Shown: in pieces, positions 10,986-22,087 of the stretch
Layout of the letters: each line of letters begins with the position of its first letter
Numbering within the stretch: the first letter of the stretch is position 1
Assembly (NCBI GenBank): GCA_003439945.1
Contig: QVRM01006096.1
Coordinates: 248,001 to 312,000 of the forward strand
Direction: 5' to 3'
From: Dermanyssus gallinae
Taxonomy: Eukaryota > Arthropoda > Arachnida > Mesostigmata > Dermanyssidae
Length of the DNA stretch: 64,000 nucleotides
The notes under the pieces: generated by a model
The model's database searches: none
The model's input: only the letters and a program-made list of their open reading frames with translations
What the model was told of the DNA's origin: nothing
Program-made: the position numbers and the translations under genes

Positions 10986-11013
10986 TGATTTTTCAAAGTT
11001 TAACAATATATAT

Positions 11014-11076
<63 letters not shown>

Positions 11077-11244
11077 TCATTTATTCAATGTAATCAATCA
11101 TTCGTTGTCGGAAAATCGATATGAATATAACTGCAAAGCTAAAATAGTTGTTTGCTAGCGTTTACTAGAGCCGGCAGTACTTGGTTACTAGGGTGGATAG
11201 GTTAGTAAACCAAGAGCCAACAAATATGCACTAAATATAGGCGA

Positions 11245-11760
11245 TTAACGTAGTTGTCGATGGCAGAAAGGCCCCATTAAACACGCACAGTGAGCGTGGA
11301 CCGAACGCAGCCAGCAACCAACGCTAGACTCAACGGTTCCTTCCCGCCGGAAAGACAGAAACTGTGTCGATGGCGCCATGAAATGACCAGGCACCAACGA
11401 AGGCAGAAACAGCGGCAGCATTAGCGACGGAACCCCCCGTGGCCACACAAACCGCACCGATGCTGCTGTTAGATGATAACGACGTCCAAAGGAAGACACC
11501 TTCAGCGGCAGCAGCAGTAGCGACAGCCGCAACGACCAGGGAGAGGAAGAGATTACGACGAAGCCGATCGGTGACCCGTGGAAGAGCAGCCACTACGGTC
11601 GCAATGGTGGATGGCACGAAACAGATCGAAAAGTCAACACAAGCATGACATTGGCGGTGACCGGGCACAGCCGCCGCAGGGATGGGACTAAGGCTGCCAT
11701 AACGAACAGACAGAATACGTAAAGTACATGACCAGAGGAGGACCTACCAACAGTAGCCGA
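11245..11760 (+). other. Upstream duplicated stretch with short Ala/Arg-rich reading frame
   Basis: A + strand frame (11439-11648) encodes a low-complexity Ala/Thr/Arg-rich peptide, and the duplicate at 38700-38954 preserves a similar frame. The downstream half of the duplicate is broken by a SINE. No domain is recognisable. Frame conservation is weak evidence of coding because the two stretches are recently duplicated. I do not call a gene. Confidence 0.3.
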
Positions 11761-12620
11761 AAAAATTGCCGCTGAAAGATCGTCTCACGCACTAACGCAC
11801 GTGCTAATGCGCGTCGTCTTTTCATCCAAAAGAGTTCCTATTCGCGGACAGGGTAGAGCATGTAACCAAGCTCCAGCCCCTTGAAAACTTACGGCTCGAA
11901 GCCTGGATTTCTCAGCCAAGGTGGGTGCTGTATCGATCAGAGCTGCTAATCGCTTTTCTTGCAAGGGGGTTATCCAGCTGCTCTGCTTAGTTCCTTTGAC
12001 GGGAGGGGAGTCGAATAAGGACGTCAATCCGTTGGTCAACTCTTGTAGTTCTACGTTACAGGCTTCCCACCCATATTTATCCAATAATGCCCTAACCCTC
12101 TACGTAGCCTGAGTCAACGATGACACGATCGAGGGTCCTGCCATCATGACCGCGTCCGGCATACCTAAGCCGCCTAGAGAGACCGGAAGCATTACCTGAT
12201 CCCTTGCAACAGCGGTAAGCTGAATATTTAGTATCTCCTCTAAAGTAGCTAAGCTAAGATCGTTGAAGGGCTGTAAATGTTCAGGCGATGATGATAAATT
12301 GCACCCTATAACTAGGTGTGTTAACCTCGTGGCTGAAAAGCAAGGTCTAAGGAGAAACAGTCAACAGTGGGCCCCTAATTGGGGTAGTCTGTCTGTGGCA
12401 AAGTCCAGTTTGTCCTTCCGGCCGGCTAGTGCTTTTGCAATTCCATCCGGCAACAAAGGCACACCTAGCAGCTCCAGGTCAGCCTTGTCAACAATGCGAC
12501 AGCCAGGGAGTAGGCCAAGGAGGCCCGTTAAATCTAATGGTTCAATTTCGTTATGGGTTGTAACATATACTTCACATTTGCCCGGGTTCAGGGTAAGGCC
12601 ACTAATCACACCAAAGTATA

Positions 12621-13927
12621 CGGTGTGTTCAAAAACGTATCGCGACTTTTGAATTTTCGCGGGTTACGTATATTCGAATTTCGATTTTTTGTGGCGTTAT
12701 GTTGGTACTCATGTCTCTCACTTATGCCGACAAGCTCGGCCATTTTGAATGTTCACTTAATTGTTGACAGCTGCTTTGCTTGCACGTGTTTTGGATCGTC
12801 TTCGATTTTTACCTATTCAAAAAAATGGATCAAAGAACCTGTATCAAATTTTGTGTGAAAAACGAAATTAAGTGCGCGGATGCATTCCGAATGTTGACTG
12901 TGGCATACGGAGAAGCTACCTTGGACCGAAGCAACGTTTATCGGTGGTACAAAATGTTCTCAGAAGGCCGAGAAGATGTGAACGACGAAGAGCGTGCCGG
13001 ACGCCCGAGCACTTCAACAACAGACGAAAAAATTAATGAAGTGGAGAAAATGGTATTGGCCAATCGTCGAATCACCGTTAGAGAAGCTGCTGAGGACCTA
13101 AACATATCGATTGGCTCGTGCCATTCGATTTTTATCAATGATTTGGGCATGAGACGGGTCGCCGCGAAATTCGTACCAAAATTGCTCAATTGCGACCAAA
13201 AACAGCATCGCATGAACATTGCTAATGAGATGTTGGACTCTGTCCGCGACGACCCAAATTTGCTCCAGAGGGTCATAACTGGTGACGAATCGTGGGTTTA
13301 TGGTTATGACGTGGAAACCAAAGCTCAATCATCTCAATGGAAGCTGCCGCACGAACCAAGACCGAAAAAAGCGCGTTAAGTTCGGTCGAATGTGAAAGTT
13401 TTGCTGACAGTTTTCTTCGATTGCAGGGGCGTGGTGCATCATGAGTTCTTGCCACAGGGTAGAACGGTCAATAAGGAATATTACCTGCAAGTTATGCGAA
13501 GCAATCCGCCAGAAACGCCCGGATTTGTGGAAGAACAAAAATTGGCTTTTGCACCACGATAACGCCCCTGCTCACACATCGTTGCTTGTGCGCGAGTTTT
13601 TGGCCAAAAACAACACACTAATGATGCCGCAGCCACCGTATTCCCCAGATCTGGTCCCCTGTGACTTTTTCTTGTTCCCTAAACTGAAGAGGCCCATGAA
13701 AGGACGACGTTACGCTACGCTTGACGAGATAAAGACGGCATCGAAGGAGGAGCTGAACAAGATAAAAAAAAATGGTTTTTTGAAGTGCTTCGAAGATTGG
13801 AAAAACCGTTGGCACAAGTGTATAATATCTCATGGGGATTACTTTGAAGGGGACAAAATAGATATTCATGAATAAATGAATAATTTTTGAGAAAACACAA
13901 AAGTCGCGATACGTTTTGAACACCATG
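12621..13927 (+). mobile_element. mariner transposon, copy 1 (inactive), 1307 bp
   Basis: Flanked by TA (12619-12620 and 13928-13929). Terminal inverted repeats run GGTGTGTTCAAAAACGTATC at the left and match the right end with small differences. Nested in the YLDD-family RT. Near-identical to the mariner at 54122-55442. Confidence 0.92.
12825..13875 (+). pseudogene. mariner transposase, nonsense codon and 11-bp deletion
   Basis: Starts MDQRTCIKF at ATG 12825. It reads open to TAA at 13377, where copy 2 has CAA (Gln), and an 11-bp deletion near 13496 (after LQVM) shifts the frame. The remainder is readable at 13441-13875: HHDNAPAH and YSPDLVPCDFF hold the second and third Asp of the D,D34D triad; TGDESW holds the first. 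Only a handful of residues differ from the intact copy. Not functional alone, but could be mobilised in trans because its ends are intact. Confidence 0.88.
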
Positions 13928-14988
13928 TATAACCTTTCGAATATCGTCCAGTACTGTCTGCGGCGGAAGGTCTCCGCCCAGAAGGCCGTCATCCAGGTAC
14001 CAGACATTAAGGGGGGGGATCTCAGTGCATCCACCATTTCCTTGATACACAGACAGAAAAGGGGAGGACCCAGGTAATCGCCCTGCTGAAGACCTGTTTG
14101 CGATAGCATAGTGTTATGTAGCATGACCAGATGTGATGACTGACCGTACGCCAAATTCGTTTGGTGAAACAGTAAGGGTGCCCACAACCTGACGGATCGG
14201 AGTAGATGGTCTCTTCGAACGCTATTAAAAGCGTTTTGAAAATACAGTTTGACCATCACCGTCGGCCCTTTACGCGATTGCCGGAATGCCCGGGTACAGT
14301 GTACTGCCACCTCTGTACCTCCAGGGGTAGCGAATCCAAGCTGGTGGTCGCCAAGAGCTGCTAAAACCGCATCCTTATTATCTTGACAGCCGATTTTGGT
14401 TGCTAATCGGCGAACTACTGAAGAACAGGCGATCGGGCATAATGATCCATCTTGCTTCTTTAGTGCAAACATCCGTACTTCGAAGATAAGTGGCATAAAA
14501 CAGGATGGCGACGAGCCCATCTGAGCACATAAACTACTTTGGCAATGGCGTCAGCTAGTCTCTCAGCCGTACTGCCCAGTGCACCAGACAACAGGTCTAG
14601 TTAGATTCCGAGGGGCATGTGGGTGTTCAGCGCGGAGTGCATCCGTATTTTCGTTAATTGGCGCTAGAATATCTTCGGAGCTTACCAATCTAGCTGCACC
14701 GGAGATATCGCCTTCCGACAGCTTGACCCTCACCCGTCTGGAAAAGTCATCGTTAAAAGTAGGCCTTAGATACGGATCCCTCGTTCGCCAGGTCCTTAAG
14801 CCTTTTACCCGCTGAAAATTGGCGTAGGTTCTTCCTAATCAAGACAGACAGGAACCGAGCGTCCTTGTGAGCTCTAGGAAGCTGCAGCACGACCGGAGCG
14901 AAAGAGAACAAAGAGTACCAAGCGTAAAAGTCGTTCTCCTTGGCAACGTTTGAGAAGACGTTGGTAAGTTCCTCCGCAACAGTAGGCC

Positions 14989-15417
14989 TCACCGATTTAG
15001 GTAAAATGCGTAGCAGTTTGACTTGGCGCATGTTTGCCTGAATGTCGACGAGTAGATTGTCAATACCAATTCTTCCGTCAAAGCCCGATTGGATGTGAAC
15101 GTCCCGGTAGCGGCGTCAGCATGCCTGGCCGATATATGTCTGGCGAGACCCCTGCTCGTGAAGACACGTTTGCAAACCGGACATATAGCCTTGTTGGAGT
15201 TATCCAAAACTAGAGACGCATGTGCGGCCTCAGTTCCGTAGTTTGGGTTATTATTATCTGGCATTATGATGTAAATGCTTTTAGCTTCTCTGCGAGTGGA
15301 AGGAGAGCCAATAAAGCTTTCAGAGCTTCCGCAATCGTTGCGGTGAGGGGCTTTCTTGTGTGGTAGAAATGCCCCTAATAACTGCAGCGTACGAAGCCCT
15401 ATCTTTGACGGAACCAC
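14989..15417 (-). pseudogene. C2H2 zinc-finger segment of YLDD-family polyprotein
   Basis: Encodes CPVCKRVFTSRGLARHISARH, a standard C2-H2 finger, followed by ALTEEL and then the conserved FSFAPVVLQLP block in the next frame (14753-15031). C2H2 fingers N-terminal to RT are typical of R2/NeSL-type elements, where they bind target DNA. The upstream knuckle region is in a shifted frame. Confidence 0.55.
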
Positions 15418-16486
15418 CGGGTTTGAACGTCTTCCACGACAGTAGCTGTGACATCAGAACCCTCGGTGATCGATGCAGACGGATGCGATGCCTTAACTTG
15501 TTGTAGAGCTCTCGCCTCCATGATGATCCTGTTCCGCTTACGGGGGTAGGCCACTCGCGGACAGGAAGGCGCTCCGGCCACGTGGGGGCCACTACAGTTT
15601 AAATACCTCGCCTGTTTCGTGCAACTTAAAGCTAGGTGATCTCCACCTCCACATTTTTTGCATGCCTTTAGAAAAGTGCACCTGTCCGCTAGGTGTCCCA
15701 CGCGTTGACAATTGTAGCTTAACTTCGGTTGATCGGGCTCAAGAACGACGGAGTGGGTTTTTGTATCCCAAGAAGACAGACACGGGCGGTTGACGGTCAA
15801 AGGTCAGGATCACCTTGTTGAGTGGGGTCTTGCCAGCGTGACCTGTCCGGAGTAAAAGTCGAACGTGCACCATACCAGAATCTGCTAGTTCTTGGCATAT
15901 CTCGTCATCTGTGAACGCAACACCGACGCCTTGAATTCTCGCCTTAAATGAAGTCAGGGCTGGACAGGTTACCGAAACAGGTATCGCCCAATTGCAACCC
16001 AACTGCAGAAAGCTGCGTTAGTTTTCTAGCCGCATCCTCTGTGTTGACTCATACGGAAATAGCAGCCTTATTGCTTGATATCTTGCAGTCGGGACAATTC
16101 GAGTGTATAGCCTTATATAATTACAATTATGTGCCGTCAGCGAACTCGTTAGAACCTGACTCCTCATTGGTCTTTCTTCGTATGACCACTTTGAAGGTGT
16201 TGAATTCACCGCTAGATGCCTCTATTCTTAGCTTGTCCAACTGACGTTGCTCACGAGATATAACATTCTGTTCACGCTTAGACACTACCAGCGTAAACGA
16301 TTCGTCACGCTCATCGGACACTACAGAGGAACCCTTCCTTCGCTTACACCCTGGTGTTACACCTCCGTCTGAGATTCCCGAAGTCCTGGCACCTGTAGTT
16401 GGATCAACTTGTGATACACCACGACAATCGGCCACTCGACAATCGGCGCCATAAAGCAGATCCAGACGCAGGCCGAACTCCTCCAC
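15399..16486 (-). pseudogene. Gag-like N-terminal region with CCHC zinc knuckles of YLDD-family element
   Basis: Overlapping frames 15399-15800, 15739-16002 and 16127-16486. Three knuckle-like units are visible (NCQRVGHLADRC, CKKCGGGDHLALSC, NCSGPHVAGAPSC), two missing the first Cys. Upstream is a charged, coiled-coil-like stretch (SKREQNVISREQRQLDKLRI). Broken by frameshifts and by the R1-like insertion after 16486. Confidence 0.5.
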
Positions 16487-16495
16487 GAATCCCCG

Positions 16496-17916
16496 CCAAG
16501 AAGACGGGACCTCTACCTCGCTATTTTACTAGACGTACGAAACGCTTTTAACAGCCTACCCTGGAGAGTCATCCTGGAGACTCTTCACAGGAAGAACGTT
16601 CCCTTTTACCTACGGCGCATTACATCGAACTACCTAAAGGACCGGACAGTACAGTCCCACGGAATCGTTTTTAACATGACTGCAGGGGTGCCACAGGGCT
16701 CCATACTTGGCCCCCTACTATGGAACATAGCGTACGACGACGTGCTGCGACTAAGGGACTTGCCCCCCGGGGTCAGCCTCCTAGCCTATGCCGACGACCT
16801 CGTCCTTACCGTCCAGGCCCGGACACCGGACCTGCTGCAAAGCCGTGCGAACGAAGCACTTGAAGACGTCGCCCGCTGGATGCAAGCGGCGGGACTCGCC
16901 CTCGCCCCCGCCAAGAGCGAGGCAATACTTTTGGTAGGACGGAGAAACTGTCCTGCCATTCACCTTCGCCTAGAAGACCAAGAGATTGTGCTTGTTGACA
17001 AGGTCAGGTACCTCGGGGTCACCCTAGACAGGGGTCTCCGCGGCACTGAGCACGTGCGGCGGGCGACGGAGAAGGCAACCAAGACAGCAAGCAACGTCGC
17101 ACGGCTAATGCCTAATAATCATGGACCACGACAAACCCAGCGGCGAATAATCATGTCCGTGGCCGAGTCAGTCGCCCTATACGGAGCTCCGGCCTGGCCG
17201 ACCGACACTCTGAAGCTTGCCGTCAACAGGACGCGCCTGCGTCGGGCCCAGAGGGTCGGAGCCCTCAGGGTGATCGCGGCGTACCGGACGGTAAGCGCAG
17301 CGGCGGCATTCGTCCTTGCTGGAACGATTCCCTGGGATCTGAAAGCTGCCGAACGCCGCCGCTTATGGGGTAACCCCCAGCGCAAGAAGGACGAGGAGCG
17401 TCGGCATACTATCGACATCTGGCAGGAAGAATGGGCCGGCATACTATCGACATCTGGCAGGAAGAATGGGCCGGCCTACAAGAGGGCGCCCCTGGCACCA
17501 GTCTCCGCGCCGTTATACCCGACATCAAGGAATGGCTAAACCGCCCGGGGGGTGAACTCACCTTCTACACGACCCAGATCCTGACAGGGCATGGCGACTT
17601 CCAGTCCTACCTGTTCAGGATCGGGAAGGCTCCCAGTCCTAAATGCATCCACTGCGGCGACGGACCGGAAGACACTTCAGACCACACGGCACTGAAGTGT
17701 CCAGCATGGGCGGAGCAGCGCGTACCTCTACTGCTTCTAATGAAAACACCGGATTTTAACCTACGCGACGTCTGCAAAAAAATGACGGAAACGCTTTTAA
17801 ACTGGAACACCACAGCCGGAGTCTTCAAAGCCATTCTACAGAAGAAAACGAGCGCCAACTACCTACGGCGCCCCCCCCTCCCCGTGGCTCCCGGGGAACA
17901 CACCCGCCAGGAGTAG
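16496..17916 (+). pseudogene. R1-clade ORF2 C-terminal half (RT palm, thumb, zinc knuckle)
   Basis: Motif A LLDVRNAFNSLPW, motif [20 protein letters not shown], motif C LAYADDLVLTV (catalytic YADD intact), motif D AGLALAPAKSEAILL, then RYLGVTLDRGL and the long R1-type thumb, ending with CIHCGDGPEDTSDHTALKC (knuckle). The reading frame is continuous except for a 35-bp tandem duplication at 17405-17474, which shifts it; the two frames join cleanly around that point. The APE endonuclease and N-terminal RT are absent through 5' truncation. Confidence 0.85.
17405..17474 (+). repeat. Perfect 35-bp tandem duplication within R1-like ORF2
   Basis: Two adjacent identical 35-bp units (catactatcgacatctggc... 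) at 17405-17439 and 17440-17474. As 35 is not a multiple of 3, it frameshifts the ORF. Confidence 0.95.
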
Positions 17917-18698
17917 AAGACTCGCCCCCCCTGACTGTTTGATGATATGCGCAACGCAGTTCCCAGTCAGTGTGGGGGACGGGGACATGACTGGTTTTTA
18001 GTGGGTTGGAGCCCCACACTACCGGCCCGCATCTGCAGGGAGCTCCCCTGCCGCGGTGCCCGCGTGTGCAACCGCATTTCCCAGTTAGTCCACTATAAAA
18101 AAAAAAAAAAAAAAAAAAAAATCATCTTGGGCGGCAATTGGTGTCTCGTTGGCGATTGCGCTCCTGAGCCTGGAGATATCCAAACTTCCAGGCGGCTTAC
18201 TGCCGCTGGACTCGACCGGCATCTTCCTAAATGTCCAAATGCCTTGGAACAAATAAACGCCAAAAAAGCCACACACAAAATACTTGCCACTCCCGGGAGT
18301 TGGACCGGGGCCCAATAACTGGCAGTCAACGACGCTACCACTAGCCTAAGACGACTGCACAGGCTGCTCTGCTTCTAAGCCGTATCGACCGCCGGCCGCA
18401 AGTTAGGCACAAGCTTACGGCTAGCGATGACATTGGCAAATCGAACACAGTTGCCAAATTCGAACACAGTTGTCAGAGAGCCCGGAAGGGATCGGAACTC
18501 TCTGAGAAGTAACCAGAGTATCTCCGGGCGTATGCGATGCACCGTTCGAACACTCACTATACAAACTCTGGATGATACAATTATCACTACAAAGATCACA
18601 GTCAAGCCTCTCGTAGTAATCGATTTTACGGGAGCCAACACGAAACACGACCGTACTCCACCAAATCAAGCGGCGAAAAAAAAACTCACAATTGTATT

Positions 18699-18700
<2 letters not shown>

Positions 18701-18732
<32 letters not shown>

Positions 18733-18772
18733 TAATAATGACAATATATTATTATTATTATTATTATTATTT
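18701..18772. repeat. (AAT)n / (TTA)n microsatellite
   Basis: (aat)n at about 18701-18738 followed by (tta)n to about 18769, a near-palindromic pair of trinucleotide tracts at the 5' edge of the YLDD-family element. Confidence 0.9.
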
Positions 18773-18779
18773 CGTATTC

Positions 18780-19090
18780 CTAGGGAGAGTGTTAAACACT
18801 AATTTACCTGAGTTTTGTCTATCAGTATTCTATGGTGCGAATCTTACAGCTCTTAAGAAAAAAGACAACTCTATAAGGCTCATAGCTTGTGGACTGACTT
18901 TGCGTAGGAGTGCTGCAAAGATAGCAATGGCGAAAAATAAGAAGGCAATTCTGACAGCGATCTTGCCACATTAGGATGGAGCGGCTGTAAAAGGCAGCGC
19001 AGAAGCACTAGAACATACGCGCGCTGTCTTAGAGATTGAGGGCCAAGTAAGAGTTGTGGTTAATGAAGCTAAGTACTATAATTGAGTTCA
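18780..19090 (+). mobile_element. YLDD-type RT finger fragment (second subfamily)
   Basis: Translates as FYGANLTALKKKDNSIRLIA and GLTLRRSAAKIAM, then EALEHTRAVL after a stop. It matches the finger region of the YLDD family (FEVRMFALKKQDGS, VVRRLATKIG) but is diverged. 5'- and 3'-truncated, with stops. Confidence 0.5.
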
Positions 19091-20942
19091 GTTATATGCG
19101 CACCACATTAATTAAATACTTCTCCATGACCCATTGTTGCAAAATTTAGGTTGAGTGCTTCGGCTACCTAGTTGTGGATGCGTTATTGTGGTTAACCAAT
19201 GTAATTCTAGTCTCTTTCTGTATATTTCTGCCACATAGTATGTTCCTAATTTTCCATCTCTTTTTCGGAGTGCATTAAATTTGTCCTCATATAATTCGTT
19301 TTGTTTACAAGCGCAAGTTTTTTTATATTTTTTAAAGTTCTTTTAGCATCAACTTATAATGTTTACTATTACACTTTTTGACCTTATAAGATAGTCTACT
19401 CCTAAAAGTTTGATGGGTAATCGAGAGGTATTGCGTTATACGCTTGTTTGAAAATATTCAGGTTGTCGTCGCTATCATAAACTGTAATTATTATTTTAAA
19501 ACCTTAGCCAAAATTAGGTCTGCCCCCGTACGTACGTAAGAAAAGCAGGACGACAACCCGTTTGTTTTTGTCGTGGTACAAGACCAACTTACAAATTCAA
19601 GACCCAAGTTAAAGTTTTGCGTCCTACACCGTAACCGAATGCACTACAACTCGTGTGGCGTTTTTCGGAGTGGGCACGACTCCAGGCCCGAGGACAGCAG
19701 AGGAGAGCAGAGCCGTGAACGTTCCCTTTCCCGTCACCCTTCGCCTCTCACCGACAGCGCTTCTGGCGACATCAGTTAGTTTCCCATCAGTGGGAGTGGC
19801 TACGCCGTCAAACACCACAAGTGAAGGCGCAAAACACGCACACGTCCGCGTCCACGATGCTCATTGATGTATGGTAGTAGATCTGTAAGATCTGTGTGTA
19901 CATATGTGCAACATGTGCCAGGCAACACGCCTTGCCAGCGTGGCTGCTCTGTGTGTGTGACTGTCTGAAGGCAAATCGGAACCTCCGTAGCCGGCAGCCA
20001 GTCAAGTATGAAGCAGGCACAAAACTTCGTGAGCCACATAGAGGCAAAAAAGCACGTGCGTGTCAGCAATAAATGATGTGTCGTTCTCATTGCATCCTGG
20101 CTCAGTGTCCCTGCATGTGCCCCATGCAGTCTGCTAGAAACGTATTATAAATAGCACTTATGACGAGTAATGCGCCTATGTTATGCAGCGTTTCAGTAAG
20201 AAAAGTGCTCCATCTCACGAATTGTCTCGATTGAACAGAAGTTTTTGTTGAGCGCTCTAGTGCTCTATCTACTGAACTTGCCAATTTGGATAACCGCTGT
20301 ACTGTTTGGCACTAGAGTCAAAGTCAAAGCAACTCTCTAGCCGCGCAAGTGAACCGGGCGTTCTTCAGCGTTCGTTTTGAATACCCGACATCGTCTCACA
20401 ACCGCAACCACAACCTTCGCAAATAGCTGCCACCACTTTCTAAATAACTCTGAAATATTTCACGTCTTAAGCAAACAGAGACGGGGTCGGGGCCAGTACC
20501 ACCGTTGGCTGGCATCACCCAAATGTAGCAATAATAGTGCATGTTATTCCATGCTCACTCTGGTTCTCAAAATTCTAAATGCATTATATTGTCGACAGTA
20601 TTAATCTAGCTCTCTAGCTCTGCTCGTACTTACCTAGGTACAACTCGGTCGTTACACGCTTACGATTTTTCCGTTCAGTAACTTGCAGCTGTCTTGGACA
20701 TACAGACAGCTGTGGCATATGTTAATAGTGTAAATACATATCATGTATTTACATCATTAACATGTGCCACAGTGTGTGTTTCTATTTGCGACTTTTCGAC
20801 TTCTTCAAAATCTCCTATATTTAATTTACTCCGTTCATTAAGGCAAGTTATCGAGGGTAGACCGTAGCCGGCTAGACTTTTTTCTTGCCCGTATCATGAT
20901 AAACTAAGAAGCCTAAGAGAGTAATTCCTATGTATAGAGCCA
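19091..20942. other. Unassigned sequence
   Basis: No gene or known element recognised. Short frames at 19573-20090 show no domain. The one structured feature is the hairpin at 20710-20772. The edge at 20943 is the start of a direct repeat with the window start. Confidence 0.3.
20710..20772. ncRNA. Near-perfect 30-bp stem hairpin
   Basis: Arm 20710-20739 (ctgtggcatatgttaatagt...) and arm 20743-20772 are complementary over 30 positions with three mismatches, which become G-U pairs in RNA on one strand; the loop is only 3 nt. It could be a microRNA-like precursor or a small palindromic transposon relic. The very small loop argues against a canonical miRNA. Confidence 0.3.
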
Positions 20943-22080
20943 TCTACGACTTTGGAGTTAGGTCACGACGCTGAGGTGGGTTAGCACTGGGTGCCTAAGT
21001 CACTACGACACGACAGCTCTCTTAGATATAATGTAGAGCTGACATATGTAGTGTTTGCTATATTATATGATTTACTAGGTAATTTTAAGGTTGCCTATAT
21101 GAATCGCGATTTCAACGGTGCGGTGAGCAATACAAATATAGATTCGATTTTGGACATTCTTAATAAAATATTTAGAAGCTGAAATATATGGCCCAGCGAA
21201 TACGGTTTTGTAATATTCTAAGTCATCTACAGTAGGTAGTATTTTACTCTGATCGCTTCGCACCTATCTCGACACTTCTGAGTTTGTCATTGTTGTAGCA
21301 CTTTGTGCGATGGCCACACTTTAACGCTAATAGTCCAACGACCATCCGCGAATTAAAAACTGACACTTGATCGTGCAGTGTAATTGAGCCTAATTTATGT
21401 AACAAAAAGTCAAACAATTAATGTCCCATATACAGCTTGAAAAAACGAATATTATATTTCATTATAAATTACATTGTATTTAACTTGCATATAACTTATC
21501 TATAACTAGCATATGTATTAAACCAGAAAACATAAAAATATCTTAGACACCCTAGTTTTTATGTTACGTTAAATATCTCGGACCATGTTTCGAATGCCCT
21601 ATGGAGACAGCGAGAGAGAAAGATAAATATTTTTGTGTGTGGACCAAAACTCATGGTCCTTGGGAGCGCAGTCTAGTTTGGTATGTCAAGGGACATTCGA
21701 GCTTTAAGAGAGTAGCTTTTACTCAAGATGGAAATATTATTGGAATATTGATTTTATCCAGATAGATCCGAGGCGATTGGTTCTCATTGCTGGTTCCTCT
21801 TGATAAGGTTATCTATTCTGCTGACTAGTTGTTTTTCCTTCCCCGGATTGATTGGGATGGGGTGGGGAGGCAACTTGACGCTAGCTTTTTTACCCTTAGG
21901 CCCCATGAAATCTATCCAGACAAGTCTAGAAATGAATTGTATGCCGGCTGCAAACGCTGTGCGACTTGCCCGTATGATGTGGGCGCAAAGGTAAAAAAAA
22001 CAAGTTGCAAAGAGGTTCGACACGAAGAGAAAGTGCGCACCCCTGCAAAAAGTCGCTCGAGTTTGACGGCATGATGCAGT
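20943..22080. repeat. Direct repeat with 1-1000, containing LINE remnant
   Basis: Second copy of the repeat at the window start, with an extra segment at about 21256-21590. The part from about 21600 is minus-strand R1-like LINE sequence (C-terminal and thumb region), recognisable by alignment with 24000-24660. It stops near 22080 at the gypsy gag remnant. Confidence 0.6.
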
Positions 22081-22087
22081 ATCGACT

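Larger units (their letters stand above)
2570..11780. repeat. Segmental duplication block A (carboxypeptidase copy 1 and flanks)
   Basis: Aligns with 34125-39252 outside inserted elements. Shared anchors are the gatcgcatca/cccgagttctagattctaatc stretch 3' of the gene, the whole carboxypeptidase gene, its 5' flank, and about 530 bp (11245-11780 against 38525-39252) upstream. Differences are mostly insertions: a 220-bp element at 2652, the R4/Dong-like fragment, the intron-1 retrotransposon and (TA)n tracts here; a MITE and a SINE in the other block. Confidence 0.75.
12361..14520 (-). pseudogene. Reverse transcriptase of YLDD-family element, disrupted by mariner
   Basis: Upstream of the mariner: FEVRMFALKKQDGS, LYFQNAFNSVRRDHLL (motif A position, usual Asp replaced by Tyr), QQGDYLGPPLFCLC (motif B), YLDDGLLGG (motif C, both Asp present), then DDIRKVI up to the insertion. 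Downstream (12361-12609): SGLTLNPGKCEVYVTTHNEI (motif D) and DLELLGVPLLPDG. One single-base frameshift separates motif B from motif C. The long minus frame at 13618-14520 runs on into antisense mariner sequence and is not a real fusion. Confidence 0.65.
16494..18121 (+). mobile_element. R1-like LINE, 5'-truncated, with poly(A) tail
   Basis: Starts within RT (LLDVRNAFNSLPWR) and ends in a 25-nt A run (18097-18121) after a 3' UTR of about 180 bp. Inserted into the minus-strand YLDD-family element, whose N-terminal codons lie beyond 18121 and whose next segment lies before 16494. I could not find a clear target-site duplication. Confidence 0.85.
11785..18700 (-). mobile_element. YLDD-family (R2-group-like) non-LTR retrotransposon, minus strand, split by two nested insertions
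   Basis: 5' UTR about 18290-18700 (matches 6100-6540), ATG at 18222 (MPVESSG..). The ORF is interrupted by an R1-like LINE (16494-18121), continues 14989-16486, then RT 13928-14520, is interrupted by mariner (12621-13927), and resumes 11785-12609. Removing both insertions leaves about 4.0 kb. Domains: zinc knuckles at 15600-15730 (CKKCGGGDHLALSC intact, neighbours missing one Cys), C2H2 finger at 15115-15180 (CPVCKRVF...HISARH), conserved WYSLFSFAPVVLQLP, RT fingers (ALKKQDGS, VVRRLATKIG), QQGDYLGPPLFC, YLDDGLLGG at 13977-14009, and LNPGKCEVYV past the mariner. The C-terminal nuclease-like region is missing at 11785. Confidence 0.7.

Noticed and set aside
11439..11648. Ala/Arg-rich ORF as an upstream gene
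   Set aside because: Low complexity, and the duplicate's downstream half is broken by a SINE; conservation is explained by recent duplication.
13618..14520. 300-residue minus-strand ORF as a single protein
   Set aside because: It reads from YLDD-family RT into the antisense strand of the inserted mariner; a chance run-on frame.
16494..18121. Target-site duplication for the R1-like LINE
   Set aside because: I compared both flanks and found no convincing match, so none is claimed.
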